Shown: positions 36,418 to 46,439, numbered from the stretch's first letter. The stretch: 64,000 nucleotides of DNA from an uncultured Ignavibacteria bacterium (GCA_937873695.1 CALMYL010000008.1:468482-532481); one strand, 5' to 3'. Numbers and translations are program-made. Notes: generated by a model not told the origin, from the letters alone.

Positions 36418-37143
36418 TTGAAAGTACCAACATTCCGGAAATACGGCATCACAAAAGCGCAGCTTCGCTCTGCTGAATCACGGGATAAAAAGATTTCGGA
36501 TATCTTAACCCATCATTTAACCATTGGTATAGGCATAGCGTTCGGTATGGTGGTATACGTTCTGTATTTTAATAAAGTACAGCCTGATAATTTTATCCAG
36601 ATAGTAACCCAGGTCTTTATTTTCGCAAGCCTTGGTATTATCTGCATCGGAGTTCCCGCGCTGCTCTTTAAGCTTGCTGAAATGTATTATATCAAACAGC
36701 GCTCCAGGACCGATGAGCATAAGGTGATAACAAAATATAATGAAGAGAGAGATAATTACGAATTCTGGAAGATCAGGAAAGATTTCAGTTTCTGGAACAT
36801 GATGGACGGTTTGAGTTTTGAAAAGGAAGTAATGAATATTTACCTGCATCTTGGTTATGAAGATAAGGCCGAATTAAATGATGAAAATTTTGACCAGGAC
36901 CGGATTCTCAGCTTCGGGGATAAACTCTATTACTTCACATTCTATACAAAAATTACTGAATTTAATGATACTTCTGAAATTGATAAATTGCTCGAAAGAA
37001 AAAATAAAAGTAACTGTGATCTCCTTCATATTTATTCTGCTAAAGGATTTCACAAAAGCTTAAATGAATTTATTAAGGATAAACCTGTAAATTTGTTTGA
37101 TATAAACGGGATAATCAAAGTTGTTAGAACAATCAAAAATTAA
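36418..37143 (+). CDS. Membrane protein with Mrr/restriction-endonuclease-like C-terminus
   Basis: A 241-residue protein with two membrane helices (about 33-53 and 58-83) and a cytoplasmic C-terminal domain starting LSFEKEVMNIYLHLGY, the opening helix typical of Mrr-like restriction-endonuclease folds. The later catalytic QxK position reads YFTFYTK, so the nuclease site is probably lost or altered. It ends with LFDINGIIKVV, as in Mrr domains. The start is TTG 36418. It overlaps the pyruvate kinase start by 23 bases, so the two are co-transcribed. The fold call is inference. Confidence 0.5.
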   Translation: MKVPTFRKYGITKAQLRSAESRDKKISDILTHHLTIGIGIAFGMVVYVLYFNKVQPDNFIQIVTQVFIFASLGIICIGVPALLFKLAEMYYIKQRSRTDEHKVITKYNEERDNYEFWKIRKDFSFWNMMDGLSFEKEVMNIYLHLGYEDKAELNDENFDQDRILSFGDKLYYFTFYTKITEFNDTSEIDKLLERKNKSNCDLLHIYSAKGFHKSLNEFIKDKPVNLFDINGIIKVVRTIKN

Positions 37144-38584
37144 GTCAGAGGTAAACAAGAAAATAAGCAACAAAAACACCAAGATCCTTGCGACATTGGG
37201 TCCCGCGGCGGATACCAAAGAAAAAATTATAGAGCTTATTCAGGCAGGTATAGATGGCGTACGGCTCAATTTTTCACACGGTGGCCACGACTATTATGAC
37301 AGGGTTTTTAAGAACGTTAATGATGCATGCGTGGCAACAAGTGAACCTATTGCGATACTTATAGATCTTCAGGGTCCCAAGATACGTGTCGGCGAGCTGC
37401 TTCTGCCGGAGTACGAACTGAAAGAAAACGACCACCTTGAAATTACAATGCATGATATTGTTGGTACGAAAGAAAAATTTTCATGTTCTTATAAAGAGCT
37501 TGCTCACGATGCAAAGATAGGCGATCATATCTACATTGATGACGGTCTGATCAAACTGCTTGTAATTGCTATTGACCACGATTCTATCTTCTGTGTAGTG
37601 CTTGAAGGAGGAACGCTTAAACCGCGCAAAGGAATGAACCTCCCCGGGATGGAACTGAGCCTTCCTTCGCTTTCTGAAAAAGATTTTGAAGATCTGGATT
37701 TTGCCTTAACACACCGGGTAGATTTTATCGCTTTATCATTTGTGCGAAAAGCCAGTGATATAACTGAACTCAGAAAGTATCTTGAAGATAAAGGCTATGA
37801 TAAAAACATTATTGCCAAGATAGAAAAGCCGGAGGCGGTGAATAATTTTGATGATATACTTGAAGCAGCCGATGGAATTATGATCGCGCGCGGCGATCTT
37901 GGTGTTGAGCTTCCTCCGCAGGAAGTGCCTGTGATTCAGAAAAGCATAATCCGCAAATGTAACCGCAGGGGCAAAATGGTTATAACAGCCACACAGATGC
38001 TCGAATCAATGATACATAATGCTGTTCCAACCAGGGCAGAAACAAGCGATGTTGCCAACGCAGTGTGGGACGGTACTGATGTTGTAATGCTGAGCGGTGA
38101 AACTTCTGTAGGCGAGTACGCCATTGAAACCGTTGAAATGATGCAGCGCATTCTTGTGCAGACAGAAGCCAACATGGACCTGGTGCAGTATGAAAGAAAA
38201 GAAAGACCGCTTACAGTTGAAGAAACAATATTTGATTCAGTTGGAAAAGCGCTCTCTGATATGGCGGTTCAGCTTCACGCAGAAGCGGTTGTATCATTTA
38301 CCCGCAGAGGCAGAATGGCTAAGGCTATGAGTAAATTCAGACCCAACACCCGCATTGTTGCAATGAGCGATAGCTTTGAAGTAATGAATGTTTTAAGGCT
38401 CATTTGGGGAATCATCCCGATATACTTTGAAGATCTGCCCGATGAGCAGACCGCAATAAAAATTGCAAAAAAAATCCTTCTTGATAAAAAGATCGTAAAT
38501 GAAGGCTCAACCATTATCTTTACTTCAGGTGCGCCGATTGATGAAAAAGGTAAAGATATATGGATAAGATTTGCCAAAGCTTAA
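37121..38584 (+). CDS. pyk: Pyruvate kinase
   Basis: A 487-residue enzyme with TKILATLGPA, VRLNFSHG, the active-site segment IIAKIEKPEAVNNFDDILEAADGIMIARGDLGVELP, and MVITATQMLESMI. It makes pyruvate and ATP from phosphoenolpyruvate and ADP in glycolysis. No ATG precedes the first motif; TTG 37121 is the only reasonable start, giving about 20 extra residues before KILATLGPA and a 23-base overlap with the upstream gene. Confidence 0.96.
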   Translation: MLEQSKIKSEVNKKISNKNTKILATLGPAADTKEKIIELIQAGIDGVRLNFSHGGHDYYDRVFKNVNDACVATSEPIAILIDLQGPKIRVGELLLPEYELKENDHLEITMHDIVGTKEKFSCSYKELAHDAKIGDHIYIDDGLIKLLVIAIDHDSIFCVVLEGGTLKPRKGMNLPGMELSLPSLSEKDFEDLDFALTHRVDFIALSFVRKASDITELRKYLEDKGYDKNIIAKIEKPEAVNNFDDILEAADGIMIARGDLGVELPPQEVPVIQKSIIRKCNRRGKMVITATQMLESMIHNAVPTRAETSDVANAVWDGTDVVMLSGETSVGEYAIETVEMMQRILVQTEANMDLVQYERKERPLTVEETIFDSVGKALSDMAVQLHAEAVVSFTRRGRMAKAMSKFRPNTRIVAMSDSFEVMNVLRLIWGIIPIYFEDLPDEQTAIKIAKKILLDKKIVNEGSTIIFTSGAPIDEKGKDIWIRFAKA

Positions 38585-39197
38585 CCCTGAACGAAGTGAA
38601 GGGTCTCATCCAGGCAGCAATAATTTTTGTTTTTTCCAAAAAAATAATAATCCTTTTTTGATCTTTTTATACACCACTTAATCCCGCTTATCTTAAATAA
38701 GTTATCTAAACGGTTTTTAAATCTTCCGGCTTAAGACCTGCAAATTGTATTATGAGGTCATTCGCTGCGCTCAGGATATCCGCAGGAAACTGCGTTTTTC
38801 TTCTAATATACCGTAATTAATTGTACTACAAACAATTCGTCCTAAGGACTACATACAAGTCTGTTTTGAAGGGTTATATTTGTATAGATTAATTAAGGAA
38901 AGAATATGATACATCAACACTTACAATTTGCAAAATATAAGATTAACCCCTTCTGATTTTTACCTCCATTTTTTTCTCCTATATCCTCTTTAAATCCCTG
39001 TCTAAGAAACTTAGACAGGGATTTCCTCTTTTTGACAATAATAAGGCTTATAATTACAGGTAATTGGCGATTTTTCTGAACGTAAACGGGTTTTGATATG
39101 TTTTAAATATTAGATAATATTTTTAAACATTCCCGGACTATTCAGAAAGTTCAGGATGTTTTGAAGCCATGAAAATGATCAACTGGAGGGCAGAACA
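38585..39197. other. Long non-coding gap with a hairpin at 38992-39024
   Basis: I see no gene. Just after pyk is an imperfect palindrome around 38583-38604 (ACCCTGAAC/AGTGAAGGGT) followed by T-rich DNA that may end the pyk transcript. At 38992-39024 a 13-base stem (AAATCCCTGTCTAAG with CTTAGACAGGGATTT) is followed by CCTCTTTTTG and resembles a terminator for an unseen short RNA. The TonB promoter should lie in 39025-39180. Confidence 0.5.
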
Positions 39198-40082
39198 ATG
39201 AAAAACATAAAAAAAATATCTGATGTATTGTTTCAGCCGGTAAAAAATTTCTGGAAATTTCTTACAACAGGTAATTATGGCATTAGTTTATTTAATGTAC
39301 AGGGTGGTGTACTTGAGCTTAAAAAAGTATACCGCAGAAGTTTTGTGTGGGGTATAATATTCTCTGTGGCACTGCATATTATGGCAGCCGGGGCTTTTTT
39401 AATTTCCTCTGTCATTAATTCGGAAGAATCCGCTGATGAGAAAACTTCAACGCTCAGGGAAATTAATATCGTTGAGCTTCCTCCTCCGCCTGTAACGCAA
39501 AACGAGGAGGTATTTATTCCGCCGCCTGAGCCGCCTAAGAGCGAAAATGTAACAACAAAGCCTAAAAAGGATATGAAAGCGTTTGAACCGGCACCTGTGA
39601 GAAAAGAAAAGGCAGAAGAACAGACTGTAAAAACCCAGCAGGAGCTTGACGAAATAAATACTCCTGTATCAAAGGATGGTGATACAAGCGATTTTGTATA
39701 TTCAGGTGAAATAGGATATGTTGAAGAAAAAAAGATCGAAGAAAAAATTGAAGAAAAGAAGATTGAACCTGTAGTTGATAATAAGAGCTATGACTCCTTT
39801 GAAGTAGAAAAAGCGCCTGATGCTGTTAACCTTTCTCAGGTCAAAAGTTCAATTGAGTACCCTGCAATAGCGGTAGAGGCCGGAATTGAAGGCAGAGTTA
39901 CTGTAAAAGTTCTTGTGAATAAACAGGGAAGGGTGATTGATATTGGCAAGATCACCGGACCGGTCGTATTCCATGATGAAGTATCAGAAAAGGTACGCAA
40001 ACTTCAGTTCACACCGGGTCTGCAAAATGGTAAACCTGTTAAAGTGTGGGTCACCGTGCCGTTTAGTTTTAATTTGAACTAA
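39198..40082 (+). CDS. TonB-family energy transducer
   Basis: A 294-residue protein with one membrane helix (about 47-70), a proline-rich and charged periplasmic stretch (PPPPVTQNE, PPPEPPKSE, then KIEEKIEEKKIEP) and a C-terminal TonB domain (about 205-294: IEYPAIAVEAGIEGRVTVKVLV, GKPVKVWVTVPFSF). It couples the inner-membrane proton motive force to outer-membrane receptors. An N-terminal cytoplasmic region of ~45 residues is unusual for TonB. No exbBD genes are adjacent. It has a good ribosome site (CTGGAGGG) and a strong terminator. Confidence 0.88.
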   Translation: MKNIKKISDVLFQPVKNFWKFLTTGNYGISLFNVQGGVLELKKVYRRSFVWGIIFSVALHIMAAGAFLISSVINSEESADEKTSTLREINIVELPPPPVTQNEEVFIPPPEPPKSENVTTKPKKDMKAFEPAPVRKEKAEEQTVKTQQELDEINTPVSKDGDTSDFVYSGEIGYVEEKKIEEKIEEKKIEPVVDNKSYDSFEVEKAPDAVNLSQVKSSIEYPAIAVEAGIEGRVTVKVLVNKQGRVIDIGKITGPVVFHDEVSEKVRKLQFTPGLQNGKPVKVWVTVPFSFNLN

Positions 40083-40127
40083 ACTATGTAATTCAGTATG
40101 GTTTTCTTTTTCATTAACATTTCCCCC

Positions 40128-40163
40128 AAAGTGATCCCTTCTGAAAAGAAGGGGTCACTTTTT
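40128..40163 (+). terminator. Rho-independent terminator after the TonB gene
   Basis: AAAGTGATCCCTTCT pairs with AGAAGGGGTCACTTT across a GAAA loop and is followed by a T-run at about 40159-40163. It lies 46 bases after the stop. Confidence 0.88.
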
Positions 40164-40228
40164 AATTTATATGTAATATATGTTATTTTAGGGTTTAATT
40201 ATTCATAATGTATGAATAACTTTGCCCC

Positions 40229-41965
40229 GTGAGAAAACTTTTGGTAATTTTGCTGCTTCTGTTAATTTCTGCCGTAACAAGGTCAGATTCCCCGATCGAT
40301 AACAGTACGGTCACCTTCACCCAATTCATCAACGAAATGGCAGCGTGTACGAAGTACACAACATTTGAGAATGTTAAGATCCGCTACAAAATGCCCGATG
40401 ATAAAGAAGGTATGGATAAACGATTTAATGGCGGCGAACCTGAGCTTTACATTAATCAAAGTATAAGGCTTGTTAACTGCGATTTTGATGTTGATTACTG
40501 GCTTGTACTTCGTAATATTACTTTTAACGATTACTTCGCGATTGCTAATTCAACTCCCCTGAAAATTATATTTAAAGAATGTACATTCAAAAAAACTCTT
40601 AGATTTTATAATAACAGTATCGATTTCATTGATCTTGACAGCTGTAAACTTGAACACGGATTTAAGTTTTTCAGGAATGACGTTAAAGACCGCTTAACAT
40701 TTAAGAACTGCAGTATATCTGTTAACCCAAATCTATTTGGTGATACTGATGCTCTCGATATGGAACCCCGCCTATTCCGTTTTGCCAACAAACAAAACGG
40801 GTTTGACGTTGATATTGCCGACTGCGTTTTCGACCTCCCCGAAAATTTAAGGAACAATCCGCAATTCTACTTAACGCTTACGGAATCAGACTTCAAAAAT
40901 CTTAGCTTAACCGGAAATATATTCAACTGCACGGTTGATCTATCAGAATCAACAGTGGGCAATGCATTTGTTACCAATGAATGTAAATACAACGGAAGCC
41001 TGGTGCTTGATGCATTTAATATTAACCCAATAAATACCAGGGTGCAATGGTCAACCGTTGCCAATAACCGGTTATCTATCTTTGATCATAAACTGCAGAA
41101 AACCTATAACGGAAATTCAGTTGATAGTATTTCGAGCGAAGTAAGATTTGCAAGCCTGATAAGCTGCTACGCTAATTTTTATAATGCGTTCAAATCTCAG
41201 GGCAACAGGATTGCCGCCAATTCATGTTACGTTGAGTGGAAAGATATTGAAACGAAATATCTTGACAGGCAATACACAAGCGGAGTGGATAAAAGCATTT
41301 TCTTTAATTACCTGATGAACGTTTTCCTTAAGACGTTTTGTGATTACGGAACAAATCCGCTGAAGGCAATTCAAATTGCCTTCTATGTGCTGCTATTCTT
41401 TGCGGGGATATATTGTTTCTTCCCCAACTCTATACTTTCATTCCACAAGCGAAGCATGTTTGATCAGCTTAAAATTTACGGCAAGTATCTTTCATCACCG
41501 CAAACTCTCCTGGAAATTGAAGACTCCGTCATTGCAAAGGAAAGCAAGACTCCCACTTACGATGAATACATGAGCTTTGTAACGGAATCAAAAGGCAAAG
41601 TGCCGTGGTATTTCAATTTGTTCGGCAAGCCGCTCTATTTCCTGGAGCTTATACGCAATAAACCGACCAAGTTATTTTATAAGCTGATAGATATTTTCCC
41701 TGATGAATGGGAAACAATGAGTCAGACCAAAAAAGTAATAGCAACTGTTATGTATGGTATGGTATTTATGCTTACGGTTGTGTGGTTTTTCCTTATTCAT
41801 GTACTTGATTCCGTTGCGCTGAGCTTAAACGTGTTCTCAACTCTTGGGTTTGGGCAGATACCGATAAAAGGAATTCCCCGTTACTTAACCATCCTCGAAG
41901 GATTCATAGGCTGGTTTTTACTGAGTATATTTAGCGTTTCATTGATAAGTCAGGTAATACAATAG
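40229..41965 (+). CDS. Beta-helix (pentapeptide-like) protein with C-terminal ion-channel pore
   Basis: A 578-residue protein from GTG 40229 with a signal peptide or first helix (LLVILLLLLISAVTRS). Residues ~30-290 repeat short strands with central aromatic and hydrophobic residues, for example LVNCDFDV, IFKECTFKKTL and FIDLDSCKLE, as in right-handed beta-helix or pentapeptide proteins. Hydrophobic helices lie at about 382-400, 503-527 and 552-577. Between the last two is STLGFGQIP (537-545), which resembles the K+ channel filter TVGYG with Gly540 and Gly542 kept and Tyr replaced by Phe. This is the Ion_trans_2-type pore layout. The long helix may sense or gate the channel. Confidence 0.65.
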   Translation: MRKLLVILLLLLISAVTRSDSPIDNSTVTFTQFINEMAACTKYTTFENVKIRYKMPDDKEGMDKRFNGGEPELYINQSIRLVNCDFDVDYWLVLRNITFNDYFAIANSTPLKIIFKECTFKKTLRFYNNSIDFIDLDSCKLEHGFKFFRNDVKDRLTFKNCSISVNPNLFGDTDALDMEPRLFRFANKQNGFDVDIADCVFDLPENLRNNPQFYLTLTESDFKNLSLTGNIFNCTVDLSESTVGNAFVTNECKYNGSLVLDAFNINPINTRVQWSTVANNRLSIFDHKLQKTYNGNSVDSISSEVRFASLISCYANFYNAFKSQGNRIAANSCYVEWKDIETKYLDRQYTSGVDKSIFFNYLMNVFLKTFCDYGTNPLKAIQIAFYVLLFFAGIYCFFPNSILSFHKRSMFDQLKIYGKYLSSPQTLLEIEDSVIAKESKTPTYDEYMSFVTESKGKVPWYFNLFGKPLYFLELIRNKPTKLFYKLIDIFPDEWETMSQTKKVIATVMYGMVFMLTVVWFFLIHVLDSVALSLNVFSTLGFGQIPIKGIPRYLTILEGFIGWFLLSIFSVSLISQVIQ

Positions 41966-41973
41966 AAGCGAGA

Positions 41974-42045
41974 TGTCAAATGTCAAAATCCAAATGACAA
42001 TTATTAATGTGCAATTATCAATGAGCAATGAACAATGAGCAAATA
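41974..42045. repeat. Degenerate CAAATG/CAATTATCAA tract
   Basis: Low-complexity AT-rich text built from variants of TGTCAAA, CAATTATCAA and GAGCAATGAAC between two genes. It is similar in style to 13556-13640 and 56776-56818. Confidence 0.45.
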
Positions 42046-42096
42046 ACATATAATTGGATAAGTATAACAACTCCGTTTGGAGAGGGATGTTAAAAA

Positions 42097-42513
42097 TTGA
42101 GAATTTTCAACTTCAAATTCATACTCGCTGCAACATTTACATTCATACCATTTACTGCATTATGGTTCTTATGGCATAATAACATTTTCCCGCATGTGTA
42201 CTATGCATCGCCTGAAATTAACTCCGTTATAACCCAGAACATATGGTCCATGAACTTCGCCAATGCTCTGCTTGTATATGGCTTTGTGTATTTTTACTGG
42301 CGTATGGCGAAAGCCGAATTACGGATTATTCAGCCGGTTATGTGGGGAATATATTACAATCTTTCTGTAATAGGATTCTTCAGCTTCATGATGCTTGGCA
42401 TCACCAAATTCTGGAATATCACATACATTATATATGATATACTCTGGTGTATAGCCGGCGGCGCATTTATGGGAGCTATGACATACTACACCCATAAAAG
42501 ATTAACAAAATAA
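42097..42513 (+). CDS. Small four-helix membrane protein
   Basis: A 138-residue protein with four predicted membrane helices (about 7-25, 50-70, 80-100 and 105-128) and a basic C-terminal tail (THKRLTK). The start is TTG 42097 with a good ribosome site (GGAGAGGG). No family is recognised; the pattern is like that of small uncharacterised integral membrane proteins of the DUF2177 kind, but I cannot confirm it. Confidence 0.55.
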   Translation: MRIFNFKFILAATFTFIPFTALWFLWHNNIFPHVYYASPEINSVITQNIWSMNFANALLVYGFVYFYWRMAKAELRIIQPVMWGIYYNLSVIGFFSFMMLGITKFWNITYIIYDILWCIAGGAFMGAMTYYTHKRLTK

Positions 42514-42655
42514 ACCCTCGAAACCCTCAAAATTGCATTTCTGCTGCAATTTCCCCTGTATTTTTTTATCAATTGTATTTTTACTGTTTATACGCTAAAT
42601 TATTGGTTTACTAACAGAATTTTGCAAGGCACGCCGCCGGAATTAATCAATTATA

Positions 42656-43444
42656 ATGGCTTTTAACGAACCTACCGGTTCAGATAAAAAAGTACAGGAT
42701 CATATCAAAAGTTCGGGTGAAATACCCCGGCATATTGCTATAATCATGGATGGTAACGGGCGCTGGGCGCAGGATAAGAACCGCCCCCGTACATTCGGCC
42801 ACCGCGAAGGTGTCCACTCAGTCCGCGATATTGTTGAAGCATGCGGACAAATTGGCGTTAAATACTTAACTTTATACACATTTTCAACAGAAAACTGGCG
42901 CAGGCCCAAAACTGAGGTCGCGATTTTGATGAAGCTCCTTATCCGCTCACTGCGCAGCGAAACCGATAAGCTGCACGAAAATAATGTGAGACTTATGGCA
43001 GTGGGGGATATGTCCTCAATGCCGCCTCAGGTCCTAAATGAACTGAACGAAGCTATAGAAAAAACAAGGAACAATAAGACCATGACTTTGGTTTTAGCTT
43101 TAAGTTACAGCGGCCGGTGGGATATCCTAAACGCGGTTAAAAATATATCCGCTGATGTAAGATCAGGCAGACTGGCTAAATCAGATATTGACGAAAAAAC
43201 ATTTTCAAATTACCTTGTAACGGGAGATATCCCCGATCCTGACCTGCTCATAAGAACAGGCGGTGACTTCAGAATAAGTAATTTTTTGCTATGGGAATCT
43301 GCATATACTGAATTCTATTTTGATAAAACATTCTGGCCTGAATTCAGAAGGCAGCAGCTTTATGACGCGATTCGCGAGTTCCAGAACAGGGAGCGCAGGT
43401 TCGGAATGACCACTAAACAAATTCAAACAAAGAAAAAAGCTTAA
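42656..43444 (+). CDS. uppS: Undecaprenyl diphosphate synthase (isoprenyl transferase)
   Basis: A 262-residue cis-prenyltransferase with IIMDGNGRWA (catalytic Asp32), GHREGVHS, YTFSTENW and a C-terminal DLLIRTGGDFRISNFLLWESAYTEFYF. It condenses isopentenyl units to undecaprenyl diphosphate, the lipid carrier for cell-wall and O-antigen synthesis. It overlaps bamA by one base (TAATG), so the block uppS-bamA-ompH-ompH-lpxD is probably one operon for envelope biogenesis. Confidence 0.95.
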   Translation: MAFNEPTGSDKKVQDHIKSSGEIPRHIAIIMDGNGRWAQDKNRPRTFGHREGVHSVRDIVEACGQIGVKYLTLYTFSTENWRRPKTEVAILMKLLIRSLRSETDKLHENNVRLMAVGDMSSMPPQVLNELNEAIEKTRNNKTMTLVLALSYSGRWDILNAVKNISADVRSGRLAKSDIDEKTFSNYLVTGDIPDPDLLIRTGGDFRISNFLLWESAYTEFYFDKTFWPEFRRQQLYDAIREFQNRERRFGMTTKQIQTKKKA

Positions 43445-45798
43445 TGAGAGATATAAAGAAAGTTCTTTTTTTATTTTTTGCCCTCATATTCACACTTCAC
43501 CTCAATGTTTTTGCCCAGGATGGACCGAGAACATATAAAATACTTTCCATAAACGCGGAAGGTAATAAATTTTATGATTCCCGTATCATTGTTTCAAACA
43601 GCGGATTGAAGGTCGGCGATGAGATCATGATACCTTCCGAGGCGACACAGTCTGCAATTATGAACCTGTGGAACATGAAGCTTTTTAGCGATGTGGAAAT
43701 TGTTGTTGATAAAAAAGTCGGTGATGGCGCATATCTTGTCATTAAGGTAAAAGAGCTTCCTAAACTTGATAACATAAAATTTTCAGGAAACGATGAGTTC
43801 AGCGATAAGGACCTTGAAGAAAAGATTCCCCTCGAAACCGGGCAGGTTATCACACCGCAAACGGTTAAGGATATTGAGTATAACATTACCAAACTTTACG
43901 AAACCGAAGGCTATCCGCTTGCGACCGTAAAGGTTGACCAGTTCGTTAATTCTTACAACGAAGCGCAGCTTCGCGTAAAGATATCTGAAGGCAAGAAAAT
44001 AAGTGTTCGGCATATCAGGTTTGCCGGTAACAGCAGGATCTCATCCGGCGATCTTAAAGGCGCGATGGAAGAAACTTCCGAACGCAAATGGTGGAAGTTC
44101 TGGGATAAAGCCCGCTTCAACAGGAACGATTATGAAAAAGATAAAGAGTATATTATTGATTACTACAAGCAGAATGGTTTTAAGGATGCGACAATAATTG
44201 AAGATAAACTTGATTATAAGAACAACAAAGAGGATGTTGATATACTTATAAAAGTAGCCGAAGGCCCTAAATACAAAATAGGTAATATCACTTTTGAAGG
44301 CAATACTGTTTATAAGGATTCTGTTCTCATTGAAAAGCTTGATATGAAACGCGGCGATGTATTCAATTACATGAAGTTCAACCAGAACCTTCGCGGAAAT
44401 GAAAGCCAGTCTGATATAGCTTCACTGTATCTTGATAACGGTTATCTTGGCTTTAATGCAGATGTTGATGAAACCGTTAAAGAAAATAACTATGTTGATC
44501 TGAAGATAAATATCAGCGAGAACCGCCAGTACAGGGTTGGACTTATCAGCTTTTCGGGAAATTCCAAAACACAGGATAAGGTTATCCGCAGAGAGCTGTT
44601 CACGCTGCCGGGGCAGTACTTCAACAAAACCGCTATGGTAAGAAGCATGCAGCAGATATCCCAGCTTAATTACTTCAACCCCGAAGCGCTTAATTATGAT
44701 TTCGTACAGAGAAATGACAGCACCGTTGATCTGGTGTATCTTGTTGAAGAGCGCTCAAGCGATCAGCTTAATGCATCAGTGGGTTATAGCCAGACATTCG
44801 GATTTTCTGGAAGCCTTGGGCTTACATTCAATAACTTCGATATACTCGACCCGCTCTCCGGCGGGGCCGGTCAGATACTTTCACTGCAATGGGATTTTGG
44901 CACTGAAGGTACTTACCGTACATTCAGAATTGGCTTCACTGAACCGTGGCTTTTCAATACGCCAACATCCGCCGGTATAGATCTGTATGATACCAAACAG
45001 AACTACACCTACGAGATACAGGAAACAGGTTCCACTCTGAACATAGGCAGACGCTTCCGCTTTCCTGATGATTATTTCCGCGGCGACTGGTTTTTAAAAT
45101 TTCAGCGCACTAATGTTATAAATGGCGCAGGCATATACGAAACAGGCTTAAGAACGCAGATAAGTATCGGGCAGGTTATTTCAAGGAACTCTACCAACAG
45201 CCCTATCTTCCCCTCGGTTGGTTCAAAAATTTCGCTCTCAGCCGAAATTGCAGGTGCCAATATTATCGGCACTACAAATTTCTACAAGCTGGGTTTTAAA
45301 AGCGAAGCTTACAAGAGCCTTGATAATGCCGGTAAACTTGTACTTGCATCATTGTTTGATATAGAAAGTATTTCAAGCCTTTCAAGCGATAACTACGTTC
45401 CGCCAAACGAGCTCTTCTTTATGGGCGGCAGCGGACTTTCATATAATACGGTAGCGCTTCGCGGATATGATGACCGTTCCGTGGGACCGGTTAACTCGAT
45501 TCGCTCGCCCGTAGGCGGAAGGTTCATGATGAAATACGGCGTTGAGCTAAGGTATTCATTGTCTCAGGATCCTATCCCGATCTTCCTCACTATGTTTGCC
45601 GAAGCGGGCAACCTGTGGTCGTCATTCAAAACTGCCGATATTTTTGACCTCAAGCGTTCGGTCGGTTTTGGGGCAAGGCTCATGCTTCCGGCTGTTGGTA
45701 TTATAGGATTTGATCTTGGTTACGGCTTCGATAGAAAAGTTGTGGATAACGAAGATCCTTCTTGGCTCTTCCATTTCCAGTTCGGCAGGGGATTCTAG
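43444..45798 (+). CDS. bamA: Outer-membrane protein assembly factor BamA
   Basis: A 784-residue protein with a signal peptide (to about residue 24), five POTRA units (about 28-420; for example YKILSINAEGNKFYDSRI, VRHIRFAGNSRISSGDL, and KYKIGNITFEGNTVYKD) and a C-terminal Omp85 barrel (about 440-784). The barrel keeps the VRGY-like substrate-exit motif as ALRGYDDRSVG. It ends in FQFGRGF with a C-terminal Phe. It inserts beta-barrel proteins in the outer membrane. It starts within the uppS stop codon. Confidence 0.96.
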   Translation: MRDIKKVLFLFFALIFTLHLNVFAQDGPRTYKILSINAEGNKFYDSRIIVSNSGLKVGDEIMIPSEATQSAIMNLWNMKLFSDVEIVVDKKVGDGAYLVIKVKELPKLDNIKFSGNDEFSDKDLEEKIPLETGQVITPQTVKDIEYNITKLYETEGYPLATVKVDQFVNSYNEAQLRVKISEGKKISVRHIRFAGNSRISSGDLKGAMEETSERKWWKFWDKARFNRNDYEKDKEYIIDYYKQNGFKDATIIEDKLDYKNNKEDVDILIKVAEGPKYKIGNITFEGNTVYKDSVLIEKLDMKRGDVFNYMKFNQNLRGNESQSDIASLYLDNGYLGFNADVDETVKENNYVDLKINISENRQYRVGLISFSGNSKTQDKVIRRELFTLPGQYFNKTAMVRSMQQISQLNYFNPEALNYDFVQRNDSTVDLVYLVEERSSDQLNASVGYSQTFGFSGSLGLTFNNFDILDPLSGGAGQILSLQWDFGTEGTYRTFRIGFTEPWLFNTPTSAGIDLYDTKQNYTYEIQETGSTLNIGRRFRFPDDYFRGDWFLKFQRTNVINGAGIYETGLRTQISIGQVISRNSTNSPIFPSVGSKISLSAEIAGANIIGTTNFYKLGFKSEAYKSLDNAGKLVLASLFDIESISSLSSDNYVPPNELFFMGGSGLSYNTVALRGYDDRSVGPVNSIRSPVGGRFMMKYGVELRYSLSQDPIPIFLTMFAEAGNLWSSFKTADIFDLKRSVGFGARLMLPAVGIIGFDLGYGFDRKVVDNEDPSWLFHFQFGRGF

Positions 45799-45871
45799 CC
45801 GCTGATCTTTAAATGGGGTAAAATTTCAAAAGGAAAAAATTAAAAATTAATTCATATTTAAGGAGAAACAA

Positions 45872-46417
45872 TTGAAAAACATTTTAATAGCATTATTCTT
45901 GTTCGCTGTTGTGGCAGCATCAGCAAACAGCCAGGTAAAAATAGCTTTTGTTGATAGCGAAGTTATCATTGCCCAGCTTCCCGAAGCTCAGGAAGTTAAA
46001 AAGAAACTCGAAGACCTGCAGAAGTTATACATTGATACTATCACAACCAAAGAAAATGATATAAAAACCAAAGCTGATGCGTTCAAAGCCAAATACGAAG
46101 ATGCGCAGAAACAGATCGAAGCGGGCAAACTTAACGCAGACCAGATAAAATCGCTTGAAGGAGAGCTTGGCATGATGCAGGAAGAAGTTCAGGCACTTGA
46201 TCAGGAGCTTTCTCTTTACAAGCAGAATATCCAGAAGCAGCTGTATGATGTACAGGTTGAGCTTTTTAAACCCGTTAAGGAAAAGATAACAAAATCAATT
46301 GAAACGCTTGCAAAAGAGCTGAAGTACAACATTGTGCTTGATAAAGCCAGCGACGCGCTGATTTACGGCGATAAAGATATTGATATCACATTCAAAGTTT
46401 TAGATAAACTGAAATAA
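45872..46417 (+). CDS. OmpH/Skp-like periplasmic chaperone (first copy)
   Basis: A 181-residue protein with a signal peptide (to about residue 20), KIAFVDSEVIIAQLPEAQEVKK at the body's start, a long charged coiled-coil middle and a C-terminal YNIVLDKASDALIYGDKDIDIT. This is the OmpH/Skp family, which forms a trimer that carries unfolded outer-membrane proteins to BamA. The start is TTG 45872 with a strong ribosome site (AAGGAG), 73 bases after bamA. Confidence 0.9.
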   Translation: MKNILIALFLFAVVAASANSQVKIAFVDSEVIIAQLPEAQEVKKKLEDLQKLYIDTITTKENDIKTKADAFKAKYEDAQKQIEAGKLNADQIKSLEGELGMMQEEVQALDQELSLYKQNIQKQLYDVQVELFKPVKEKITKSIETLAKELKYNIVLDKASDALIYGDKDIDITFKVLDKLK

Positions 46418-46439
46418 AATTGTTGACGGAAAAACAGCT

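Noticed and set aside
38907..38957. 16-codon frame (MIHQHLQFAKYKINPF) with AAGGAA upstream
   Set aside because: Too short to support, though a leader peptide before the 38992 hairpin cannot be excluded.
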